Below, one piece after another: positions 1-5,540 of a stretch of DNA of 5,689 nt (position 1 is the stretch's first letter; the number at the start of each line of letters is the position of its first letter). Below the pieces are notes generated by a model that worked only from the letters and a program-made list of their open reading frames with translations, had not been told where the DNA came from and did not search any database. The position numbers and the translations under genes are program-made. Source of the stretch: an uncultured Ruminococcus sp. (GTDB taxonomy: Bacteria > Bacillota > Clostridia > Oscillospirales > Ruminococcaceae). The DNA is taken from contig CAMAIG010000123.1 in the NCBI GenBank assembly GCA_945835085.1, forward strand, positions 1-5,689. The letters are read 5' to 3'.

Positions 1-78
1 TTTTATTAGCAGATTATCTACTTATATTTTGCCCCGCAATAACTCAAATATTTCTGTGGGAAAAATTTCAAAAGCAGC

Positions 79-117
79 AAAAAAATCAGTCTGCGGTAAA
101 GAACAACCGCAGGCTGA
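79..117 (-). terminator. Rho-independent terminator of the sigma/anti-sigma operon
   Basis: Read on the minus strand, two 12-base arms (106-117 and 86-97) can form a GC-rich stem with a single C-A mismatch around an 8-base loop. They are followed directly by seven T residues (79-85). The hairpin begins 28 bases past the stop of the anti-sigma gene, which is where its transcript should end. On the plus strand the mismatch becomes a G-U wobble, but no T tract follows, so the signal is directional. Confidence 0.85.
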
Positions 118-145
118 ATATTGTATTTAGCTTTTAGAACATAAA

Positions 146-1264
146 TTATTCGCAGATAAGGTCAAACAGCAGTTTTTCAAGTGTGCTGCTTTCTTCATCT
201 GTAAGTGCATAGCAGAAATTATCACCGTACTGCGTTGAGAAGCGGATAGAGTTTTTTCCGCAGTATATCCGCAGACTGTTTCCCTGATCGTCTGCAAGAT
301 CAATGATGTATCTGTATTCATACGACGAGCATTCTTCGGCGTCCTTTTCCGTAATGTGGGATAAAAGTTCGAATATCGGAGAAAGCTTGTCGGAGTCTGT
401 AACAGTCACTGCATCATAGGCTGCAATGGTGCCTGTATTTTCTATATAATCCTCAAAAAGAGGTGTGATCACCGCAAATGTCATGGCATTGCGGATTTGA
501 GAAAATTCATCGTAAGCAGATCTTCCGGAATAGGAGTCGGGTGAGATAGCGGCAGGGGCAATACTGTCGCAGTCATTGTCCATATCGTTATCGCCGTATT
601 CGGGGGATACGGACGGCTCGGTAATTTCACCCGATCCATCTCCGTCAAGTCCATCTCCCGCATCAAGGTCGCCATCTGTTTCGAAATCATTTTCTTCGCT
701 GTCCGAATAATTGGTGCCGTTATTTGTGGGTGGAACATACTCGGCATCGAAAAGCTCAGGTTCATTCTTTTCGGAAGTCTGAGGGGTGCTTTCCACAGGG
801 GAATTTTCCTCAGGTGATGAATATCCGGAAATGTTATCAGCTCCATTGCCCATGTCTTTGGGAGAGTTACCCATAACAACAGACTCGGTGACAGCCTCTT
901 CTATAATATCTGCTTCTGTCTGATGAATAGTTTCCTGTGCTTCGATGGGGTCATTTTCGTAAGGACCGCCTGTGATATCATTTGCAGAAACGGTTTCGGC
1001 AGCAGTTGTTTCCTCATGCTGTGAAGCCGCAATGATATCGTCCGACAGGGGAAGCTCTTTATTGCCTGCTGCAAGTGCAAGCACAATGCAGGCTGCAGCC
1101 GCTGTGGCTGCCATGGGTAAAATGCGGAATATTTTCTTCCGTGCCCCGTCTGCTGCCTGACTGTCACGGAGCTTAGCCATTTTCTCGGCAGTTCGCTCGT
1201 TAAAATCGGGTGATATCCCGATGCTGTCGGCAGCCTTTTTATATTTATCTGAAAAATCAGTCAT
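146..1264 (-). CDS. Membrane-anchored anti-sigma-factor-like protein with acidic extracytoplasmic linker
   Basis: This 372-residue protein probably holds the preceding ECF sigma factor inactive at the membrane. That role is inferred from gene order and topology. Residues 1-45 form a short charged cytoplasmic segment, and about 46-67 a single Ala-rich transmembrane helix. Residues about 70-255 are a low-complexity linker dominated by Asp, Glu, Ser, Thr and Pro, and about 256-372 look like a small folded C-terminal domain I cannot name. The N-terminal part contains no Cys or His, so the zinc-binding HxxxCxxC signature of classical anti-sigma domains is absent. The ATG overlaps the sigma stop by 8 bases, and a GGAGAGG site (1274-1280) lies 9 bases upstream, so start and translational coupling are well supported. 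Residues 207-218 resemble an EF-hand loop. A secreted-domain sensor with no sigma partner is a less likely alternative. Confidence 0.75.
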   Translation of the reverse strand: MTDFSDKYKKAADSIGISPDFNERTAEKMAKLRDSQAADGARKKIFRILPMAATAAAACIVLALAAGNKELPLSDDIIAASQHEETTAAETVSANDITGGPYENDPIEAQETIHQTEADIIEEAVTESVVMGNSPKDMGNGADNISGYSSPEENSPVESTPQTSEKNEPELFDAEYVPPTNNGTNYSDSEENDFETDGDLDAGDGLDGDGSGEITEPSVSPEYGDNDMDNDCDSIAPAAISPDSYSGRSAYDEFSQIRNAMTFAVITPLFEDYIENTGTIAAYDAVTVTDSDKLSPIFELLSHITEKDAEECSSYEYRYIIDLADDQGNSLRIYCGKNSIRFSTQYGDNFCYALTDEESSTLEKLLFDLICE

Positions 1265-1781
1265 ACCTAAAATCCTCTCCCAGTTTTTTTCTCAGCAGCT
1301 CACGTCCACGGGCAAGCTGTGTGCCTGCCGTGGCTGTGCTGATATGCTTTGCGGCGGCTATCTCTGCAAGACTCAGCCCGTTATAGTAATACAGATGTAT
1401 CACCGTTCTGTACTTTTCAGGCAAGGACATCACGGCTTCCAAAAGCTCTCTGCCGTTATCGTCCTCGGGGCTGCCGCCCGTTTGCTGCGTTGCAGCCGAC
1501 AAATCATCATCAGACAGTACCGTCCTGCTGACCCAGCTTGATTTCAGGTGATTTTTGCACTTGTTGACTGCTGTTCTCAGGAGCCATGCCTTTTCGTGCT
1601 CGCTGCTTTCAAAAACGGGTCTGTGCGTTATCAGCCCGCAGAAAACGTCCTGTGCAATATCCTCAGCGTCATGGATATTCCTGACGTAGGAAAAGCACAG
1701 CCTGATAATAGTAACTGAGTAAGTATCAAGCACATATCGGATGTATTCGTCGTCAAAGGTACCATTTGATCCCGAATACAT
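1257..1781 (-). CDS. ECF-type RNA polymerase sigma factor (sigma-70 family)
   Basis: This 174-residue protein has the two-domain layout and length of extracytoplasmic-function sigma factors. Region 2 spans about residues 11-81 and includes the core-binding stretch DAEDIAQDVF (38-47), followed by a basic segment expected to meet the -10 element. Region 4 spans about 112-167 and starts LPEKYRTVIHLYYYNGLS. Its helix-turn-helix (about 136-160) would read the -35 element. An acidic, Ser/Thr-rich linker (89-110) joins them. Downstream, the anti-sigma gene overlaps it by 8 bases, the usual regulator-inhibitor pairing. The start follows an AAGGGG site (1795-1800) at a rather long 13-base distance, so translation may be modest; no other in-frame start nearby looks better. 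The signal and target promoters cannot be read from the sequence. Confidence 0.93.
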   Translation of the reverse strand: MYSGSNGTFDDEYIRYVLDTYSVTIIRLCFSYVRNIHDAEDIAQDVFCGLITHRPVFESSEHEKAWLLRTAVNKCKNHLKSSWVSRTVLSDDDLSAATQQTGGSPEDDNGRELLEAVMSLPEKYRTVIHLYYYNGLSLAEIAAAKHISTATAGTQLARGRELLRKKLGEDFRYD

Positions 1782-1813
1782 TTCTATATTTTATCCCCTT
1801 TCCGGAGCTTATT

Positions 1814-1825
1814 AGAAGCGCTTCT
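1814..1825. promoter_or_regulatory. Perfect 12-base palindrome, possible operator upstream of the sigma gene
   Basis: AGAAGCGCTTCT is a perfect inverted repeat about 33 bases upstream of the sigma-factor start codon and directly downstream of a TATTAT-like -10 candidate, so it would overlap the transcription start or first leader bases. Its AAGCGCTT core resembles sites bound by LacI/GalR-family regulators and the centre of CcpA cre sites. The outer bases do not match the cre consensus well. Its role as an operator is inference. Confidence 0.35.
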
Positions 1826-1826
1826 G

Positions 1827-1860
1827 TATATAATACAATCAAGAAGCACATTATTTTTCA
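1827..1860 (-). promoter_or_regulatory. Candidate promoter region of the sigma/anti-sigma operon
   Basis: On the minus strand, TATTAT (1830-1835) or TATATA (1827-1832) could serve as a -10 box. No good TTGACA-like -35 sits 16-18 bases upstream, where the sequence is A-rich. No typical ECF -35 GGAAC motif is seen, so autoregulation by its own product is not supported by eye. The long A-tracts farther upstream (1860-1900) could act as an UP element. Position is plausible; exact boxes are uncertain. Confidence 0.3.
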
Positions 1861-1918
1861 CTTTTTTCAGATATTTTTTGAAAAACTTATTTTTTTATTC
1901 AGATGATCCGTGTAAATG

Positions 1919-2509
1919 TTATTTTATCTTCACACCAAGGAGCAAAGCAAGCTCCGCAGCCTGTTCATAGCTTACGGTCACGCCCTTGAGAGAATTAAGC
2001 GAAAACCTTGCACCTGCAATGATCGAGTCGCTGAGATCGCAGCAGCCAAGTGCAGTCCCGCCGAAATCTCCTCCCGTAAGATCGCATGAGCTGAGCCTAA
2101 CCGATCGGAATTTCGCATCCGCAAAACAGCAGGCTTCAAGCCTTGAGGAAGATAGCTCTGTGCTTTTGAGTTCACTTCCACCGAAGGAAGTGTATTTTCC
2201 GCTGCAGCCGCTAAATGAGCATTTATCAATAAGTGTTTCCGAAAAGGAAGCTCCCGTGAGCCTGCATTTTTCAAAGCAGCATTCTCTGAAGGTGGATTCG
2301 GGGAAGCTTGTGTTTGAAAGGTCGCAGCTTATAAACCTCACCTTCCTGAAATAAACATTCTCAAATGTGCTTCCCGAAAAGCTGCAGCCTGTGAAAACAC
2401 ATTCGGAAACATCTCCGCCGAAAACTTTGCAGTTCTCGGCAGACTCATTTTCGGCATTTAAATTTTCGATCCTGATATCCTCATTATCCATAAGCGATGC
2501 TATTGTCAT
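1919..2509 (-). CDS. Pentapeptide-repeat protein (right-handed quadrilateral beta-helix), Cys-rich
   Basis: This 196-residue protein is a pentapeptide-repeat protein. From residue 39 to 179 nearly every fifth residue is Phe, Leu or Ile (Val at 179), 29 repeats without a register break, which should fold as about seven coils of a square beta-helix. The one central position that is not hydrophobic is Gly104. No signal peptide or membrane segment is seen, so it is probably cytoplasmic. It carries 14 cysteines, ten of them at the i-2 position whose side chain points into the helix. The C-terminus (180-196) looks like a helical cap. The family includes Qnr/MfpA DNA mimics that protect gyrase, but many members are unassigned and nothing here proves that role. 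A GGAGAGG site (2515-2521) precedes the ATG by 5 bases. No convincing promoter of its own is visible, and the upstream terminator hairpin ends just before the ribosome binding site. Confidence 0.9.
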   Translation of the reverse strand: MTIASLMDNEDIRIENLNAENESAENCKVFGGDVSECVFTGCSFSGSTFENVYFRKVRFISCDLSNTSFPESTFRECCFEKCRLTGASFSETLIDKCSFSGCSGKYTSFGGSELKSTELSSSRLEACCFADAKFRSVRLSSCDLTGGDFGGTALGCCDLSDSIIAGARFSLNSLKGVTVSYEQAAELALLLGVKIK

Positions 2510-2525
2510 TTTAACCTCTCCATAT

Positions 2526-2553
2526 AAAAAGGAGCTGTTGCGGGCAGCTCCTT
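2526..2553 (-). terminator. Rho-independent terminator/attenuator-like hairpin between the four-Cys gene and the pentapeptide gene
   Basis: On the minus strand, AAGGAGCTG (2545-2553) pairs perfectly with CAGCTCCTT (2529-2537) around a 7-base loop, and the T run continues to 2526. It starts 7 bases after the stop of the four-cysteine gene. Only 4 bases separate the end of the T tract from the pentapeptide gene's GGAGAGG site. The gene downstream therefore either relies on read-through or is transcribed from a promoter inside the upstream gene. Confidence 0.8.
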
Positions 2554-2560
2554 AAGTTTA

Positions 2561-2773
2561 TTATTCATCATCATCAAAATTACCGGGAATATGTAATTGC
2601 TTCACCGGGATTCTTTTAAGCGGGGAGTATGCAAACTTGCTGCAGGAAGAGTCGCCGTTTACCAGACCTCGCTTTTCGCACAGGACCTTTCCGCCGTCCT
2701 TTGCTCTGACACCGAAGGTACAGTACTGGCACTGTGGTTCGATAGAGTTGCCGAAGTATTTTTTCTTTGCCAT
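2561..2773 (-). CDS. Small four-cysteine protein of unknown function
   Basis: This 70-residue, soluble-looking protein has a Lys-rich start, then Cys15 and Cys18 as CxxC, Cys32 and Cys44. A Phe-x-Tyr-x-Pro-Leu-Lys-Arg-x-Pro block (47-56) follows, and the tail is acidic. The spacing of the four cysteines suggests one bound zinc or iron, but that is inference. I recall similar short unassigned proteins in clostridia with the same cysteine pattern and PLKRxP block; I cannot name a function. The ATG at 2773 was chosen because an AAGGAAGG site (2783-2790) lies 9 bases upstream. A TTG at 2797 in the same frame would add 8 residues and would swallow that site. An extended -10 promoter lies 71 bases upstream, and a terminator follows its stop, so it is probably a single-gene transcript. 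Confidence 0.82.
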   Translation of the reverse strand: MAKKKYFGNSIEPQCQYCTFGVRAKDGGKVLCEKRGLVNGDSSCSKFAYSPLKRIPVKQLHIPGNFDDDE

Positions 2774-2802
2774 ATAAACATTCCTTCCTTTAAGCAAAAA
2801 TG

Positions 2803-2819
2803 GATCCCTGTGACGGATC
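2803..2819 (-). other. Short leader hairpin, possibly a weak terminator
   Basis: On the minus strand a 5-base stem (arms 2815-2819 and 2803-2807) closes a 7-base loop and is followed by CATTTTTG. It lies in the leader of the four-cysteine gene, downstream of ylbJ. The stem is short, so it would be at best a weak end signal for ylbJ transcripts or a leader structure. Confidence 0.25.
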
Positions 2820-2843
2820 TGTTTTTATTTACCGTACACTATC

Positions 2844-2872
2844 ATTATATCACATTTTTTCTTTTTTGGCTA
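2844..2872 (-). promoter_or_regulatory. Extended -10 promoter of the four-cysteine gene
   Basis: On the minus strand, TATAAT (2844-2849) is a perfect vegetative -10 box preceded by TGA, giving the extended -10 form TGnTATAAT. TAGCCA (2867-2872), four of six matches to TTGACA, lies exactly 17 bases upstream. The TGA of the extended element is also the stop codon of ylbJ, so the promoter is embedded in the ylbJ end. It would start transcription near 2837, about 65 bases before the ATG of the four-cysteine gene. Confidence 0.7.
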
Positions 2873-3962
2873 CATTTTTTTGTGAGATTAGTAAAATCGT
2901 CATAATCAACAAAAATACAGATAATATTGGTGAACTATGCCTACCGCCATTAGATATGCCGATACTTATGCCGGGAATATTTGCATTTACAGCCACCGCT
3001 GTGACCTTGTAAAATAGTGGTATCATTTTTTGGCAGATGAAAAACGATATAACTGCACAAGGGAGCCTTGAAATAAGCGCCTTTGCAAAAGGGACCTCCC
3101 CGCAGGCAGAGCATATCTGCAGATGTACGCAGATCCCTCCGAAGGAAAGCATGGCAGCAGTAATTGGCAGAAGCGTCAAAGGGTCGCCCTTTATAAGGCT
3201 CAGATTGCTTATCTCAAAAAAGGAACGAATAACGGGAATGAGCGAAGGTGTGCTTATCCCCGAAATGCGCGACAGAAAGCCTGCAATTTCTGCAAAAAAG
3301 TCCGTTTCCGATATCACCCCCAGAAACGCCCCCGTAAATACTATCATAGCACATATCATCAGCATGGTTTCCGAGCCGTTTTTCACGCTTCTTGTAAATA
3401 TTTCCGCAGTAAAGGTCAGATCGATCTCTGCTGATTTTTTGGGCGGTATGTGTCTTAATGGTGCTGTTACCAGTGCCCCAAGGAGATTTGTCCCGCACAC
3501 TGCAATAAAAACAGCCTTCCACGCATCTGGACATTCGGGAATGGCGGTAGCAGTCACCGCATAGATAAAGGCAGGTCCCGGAGCGATGCAGAAGCAAAGA
3601 AGCTCACCGCTCTCCTTAGGGCTTATCCTTTTGTTTCTTAGTAGCTCGTTTATCAGAGCCGCTCCGATGGGATATCCCGCAAGCTGGCTTATTATAAGCA
3701 CGGGGAAATATTCCTCGGGAAGACGGAATATGTACCTTGAAATCGGTGAAAAGGGCTTTGCAGTCAGTCTGTACACACCTGTTGAAATGAACAGCTTGGA
3801 TATCACCGTAAATGCAAAAAGCGACGGTATTATGACCCCAAGACATATTGAAACAGCCTGTGCCGCTCCTGCCGCCGCTTCTCCTGCCGAGAAAACAAGC
3901 AGCATACCTCCTGCACATATGAGCAGTGCAGCAGCAATATTAATTATCTTTTTGCCCTTCAT
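2850..3962 (-). CDS. ylbJ: YlbJ/SpoVV-like sporulation membrane protein (nucleoside-recognition Gate family)
   Basis: This 370-residue polytopic membrane protein has roughly eight hydrophobic segments, an N-terminal one at about 7-25 and the last at 346-360, and a basic cytoplasmic tail. It carries two Gate-type blocks typical of the family: LAGYPIGA (94-101) with CIAPGPAFI (125-133) in the first half, and FEISNLSLI (249-257) with SFGGICVHLQI (273-283) in the second. The SFGGxxVHxQ stretch and the length close to the Bacillus protein (about 400) favour YlbJ over other nucleoside-recognition proteins such as SpmA/SpmB. In Bacillus, YlbJ (SpoVV) is made in the mother cell and is implicated in moving dipicolinic acid across the outer forespore membrane. 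An AGGAGC site 8 bases before the ATG (3971-3976) supports the start. It diverges from yqfC-yqfD, which fits a shared sporulation role. The transported substrate here is inferred from the family. Confidence 0.82.
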   Translation of the reverse strand: MKGKKIINIAAALLICAGGMLLVFSAGEAAAGAAQAVSICLGVIIPSLFAFTVISKLFISTGVYRLTAKPFSPISRYIFRLPEEYFPVLIISQLAGYPIGAALINELLRNKRISPKESGELLCFCIAPGPAFIYAVTATAIPECPDAWKAVFIAVCGTNLLGALVTAPLRHIPPKKSAEIDLTFTAEIFTRSVKNGSETMLMICAMIVFTGAFLGVISETDFFAEIAGFLSRISGISTPSLIPVIRSFFEISNLSLIKGDPLTLLPITAAMLSFGGICVHLQICSACGEVPFAKALISRLPCAVISFFICQKMIPLFYKVTAVAVNANIPGISIGISNGGRHSSPILSVFLLIMTILLISQKNVAKKEKM

Positions 3963-3978
3963 GTTTCTTTGCTCCTGT

Positions 3979-4006
3979 TATATATTTTAGTGATGGATAA
4001 TATAAT
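3979..4006 (+). promoter_or_regulatory. Candidate sigma-E-like promoter of yqfC-yqfD
   Basis: A TATATAT block (3979-3985) and AATATAAT (3999-4006) are spaced by 13 bases, which loosely fits the mother-cell sigma-E pattern of an ATA-containing -35 and a CATAnAAT -10. Transcription would start near 4013, about 50 bases before yqfC. In Bacillus yqfCD is under sigma-E. The region is A/T rich, so chance matches are likely; the assignment is inference. Confidence 0.4.
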
Positions 4007-4032
4007 TATATCGGGAGCGGATGAGAATATTC
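4005..4032 (-). promoter_or_regulatory. Candidate sigma-E-like promoter of ylbJ
   Basis: On the minus strand GAATATT (4026-4032) and GATATAAT (4005-4012) are 13 bases apart, close to the sigma-E arrangement (ATA in the -35, CATAnAAT in the -10). The start would fall near 3998, about 35 bases before the ylbJ ATG. Its -10 overlaps the -10 of the opposing yqfC promoter within a 12-base palindrome. This is a by-eye match only. Confidence 0.45.
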
Positions 4033-4061
4033 CGCAGCAGAAAAATTTCGGAGGATATTAT

Positions 4062-4295
4062 ATGGCGGCTTATAACGGTTCCCAGATAGTTATCTGCGGA
4101 AATACATATCTGGAGGTCGAAAACTGCAAAAGGATAATGGAATATAACGATATTTATCTCAAGGTCAGGACTACCGACGGGATAATTGCCGAAATATGGG
4201 GCTCGGGGCTTCGCCTGTCCGATTACAATACAAACGGGATAGCCGTAAGAGGAAATATTTCTTCCATAGAGCTGCATGGAAAAGGGGAGGAGTAA
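4062..4295 (+). CDS. yqfC: YabP/YqfC-family sporulation protein
   Basis: This 77-residue protein is a short all-beta-type member of the YabP/YqfC family. The family pattern is visible along its length: a strand leading to NxYLExENCKRIMEYND (14-30), a second strand IYLKVRTTDG, the IxGxxLxL-like stretch IWGSGLRLSDY (45-55), and GIAVRGNISSIEL (59-71). YqfC of Bacillus is about 93 residues and is a sigma-E-dependent sporulation protein; its biochemical role is not established. The ATG at 4062 was chosen because GGAGG (4050-4054) lies 7 bases upstream. The frame stays open to 3969, but that extension would run across the promoter and lacks a ribosome binding site. It ends one base before the yqfD start, so the two are translated as a unit. 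Confidence 0.87.
   Translation: MAAYNGSQIVICGNTYLEVENCKRIMEYNDIYLKVRTTDGIIAEIWGSGLRLSDYNTNGIAVRGNISSIELHGKGEE
4284..4290 (+). promoter_or_regulatory. Ribosome binding site setting the yqfD GTG start
   Basis: GGGGAGG lies inside the end of yqfC, 6 bases before the GTG at 4297. It decides the yqfD start against the in-frame ATG at 4276, which overlaps this site and has no purine-rich site at a proper distance, and against the ATG at 4295, which is in another frame and runs into a stop soon. Confidence 0.8.
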
Positions 4296-4296
4296 T

Positions 4297-5517
4297 GTGT
4301 ACTTCAACAGTCTTAGAAGCAGAACGGGATTTTGTATCTATTCGGAAAGCTCGGCAGATCTCGGTAAATTCATAAATTCCCTCAGAAACAGCCCCATACA
4401 GTTTTACGGTCTGACCTTCCGAAGGGATAAGCTTTACGGATATGTGCGGTCGGGAAACTATGAACGGCTTGAAAGGCTTGCTTCGGAGCATAGCCTTATC
4501 TGTGAAAGGACGGAGGAAAGAGGGATATATTTCGTAACCAAAGGCTATCATCTGCGATTTGGGATCATTGCAGGCTTTCTGCTGTCTTTGATAATGCTTT
4601 GGGTAATGTCCGACCGAGTGACCCGCATTGATATCGGCGGAAACGAAAGAGTGACCGAGGAGGAGCTGCTCTCACTTCTTAGGGATACGGGGATATATGT
4701 TGGCAGCCGCATATCAGATATTGACCTTCGGGCAGCGGAGCGGCAGATCGTGGGCATGGACAAGGACATTGCCTGGGTCGGTATAAGGCATACGGGCAGC
4801 AGGGTAGTGGTGGAGATAGACGAGATAAACCCTATCCCCGAAATGGAGCGAAGCAATACGCCCTGCAATATAGTTGCCGCCCGTGACTGTCAGATAAAGC
4901 AGGTCAGGGTTTACAGCGGCATGCTTATCCCCATGGTAGGGGACAGCGTGCGAAAGGGCGATGTTATCATCAGCGGAGTCGTTGATACAAAATTCGGCAG
5001 AAGCTTCTATGTTCATGCAATGGGAGAGATTACGGGGGTCTACAGGGAAAAAATGACCTTTTCCCAGCCCCTTCATGACACCGAAAGGATACATACGGGA
5101 AATGCAGTGAAAAAGGCTGTATCAATATTCGGGAAAAGAATTGTATATCACAGGGAGGGAAAGGTAACGGGGGAATATGAATATTATGAGGAGGAAGCTC
5201 CCCTTCGCATCGGAAAAATAACCTTTCCCATATCTCTTGTCACCATGCACTATTCGCTGACAGAGGAGGTAACTGTAACAAGGACAGCAGAGGAAGCGTT
5301 CAGGCTGTGCGAGAACAGGATAAAAAATTACGAGGAAAATTTTCTTTCGGGAGATGTTACCGTTACAGACAGGGAAATTGTCCGCAAGGACAGTGAAAAT
5401 GCAGTCACCGTTACCGTTGTGTTCACCGTTGAAGGCGAAGTGGGTACCGATCACAGCATCTTTGCAAAATATGAGGGCAGAGAGCAGCCCGAAGCTCCGA
5501 AAAAAGAAGCTGACTGA
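4297..5517 (+). CDS. yqfD: Sporulation protein YqfD
   Basis: With the GTG start this is a 406-residue protein, close to Bacillus YqfD (about 398). Residues 1-85 form a cytoplasmic N-terminal domain, and about 87-104 a single transmembrane helix. Residues about 107-175 look like a POTRA/FtsQ-type fold (IDIGGNERVTEEELLSLL). They are followed by INPIPE and a block typical of YqfD, NIVAARDCQIKQVRVYSG (191-208), with VGDSVRKGDVIISG (214-227), which resembles a biotinyl-lipoyl hairpin. The C-terminal 230 residues are mixed alpha/beta and end in a charged tail. The bulk should face the intermembrane space or outside of the mother-cell membrane. In Bacillus it is a sigma-E-dependent protein needed for efficient sporulation, of unknown mechanism. 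It lies one base after yqfC. The phoH-like gene that often follows it elsewhere is absent; a terminator and rplL come next. Confidence 0.92.
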   Translation: MYFNSLRSRTGFCIYSESSADLGKFINSLRNSPIQFYGLTFRRDKLYGYVRSGNYERLERLASEHSLICERTEERGIYFVTKGYHLRFGIIAGFLLSLIMLWVMSDRVTRIDIGGNERVTEEELLSLLRDTGIYVGSRISDIDLRAAERQIVGMDKDIAWVGIRHTGSRVVVEIDEINPIPEMERSNTPCNIVAARDCQIKQVRVYSGMLIPMVGDSVRKGDVIISGVVDTKFGRSFYVHAMGEITGVYREKMTFSQPLHDTERIHTGNAVKKAVSIFGKRIVYHREGKVTGEYEYYEEEAPLRIGKITFPISLVTMHYSLTEEVTVTRTAEEAFRLCENRIKNYEENFLSGDVTVTDREIVRKDSENAVTVTVVFTVEGEVGTDHSIFAKYEGREQPEAPKKEAD

Positions 5518-5540
5518 ATCATTTAAATATCATGGACAAG

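Noticed and set aside
1..78. Possible promoter or gene end at the left edge
   Set aside because: A minus-strand TTGAGT with a weak TAAGTA 17 bases away can be picked out, but the stretch is A/T rich and the target gene would lie outside the window; I see nothing firm here.
1860..1918. Terminator after the pentapeptide gene
   Set aside because: Only A/T-rich short pairings such as TTTTT with AAAAA are present; there is no GC-rich stem followed by a T run, so no end signal is called.
1978..2274. Minus-strand 98-codon frame inside the pentapeptide gene
   Set aside because: The repeat register of the main frame is unbroken over the same bases; the second frame shows no family features or start signals.
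2774..2797. TTG start adding 8 residues to the four-cysteine protein
   Set aside because: The strong AAGGAAGG site would then be inside the coding sequence; the ATG at 2773 has that site at good spacing.
3037..3564. Plus-strand open frame of 175 codons opposite ylbJ
   Set aside because: It lies wholly antisense to the clear YlbJ frame, has no ribosome binding site and no recognisable family; it is a codon-composition shadow. The same holds for the frames at 3123-3434 and 3586-3990.
4026..4059. Leader hairpin that could cover part of the yqfC ribosome site
   Set aside because: AATATTCC can pair with GGATATT with a one-base bulge, but the loop is long and the stem A/T rich, so it is unlikely to be stable enough to matter.
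3969..4061. Upstream extension of yqfC by 31 residues
   Set aside because: No ribosome site precedes 3969, the extension covers the likely promoter, and a GGAGG at 4050-4054 points to the ATG at 4062, where the family similarity begins.
4295..4297. ATG overlapping the yqfC stop (TAATG), a classic coupling start
   Set aside because: It is in a different frame from YqfD and runs into a stop after a few dozen codons; the GTG two bases later gives the full YqfD frame.
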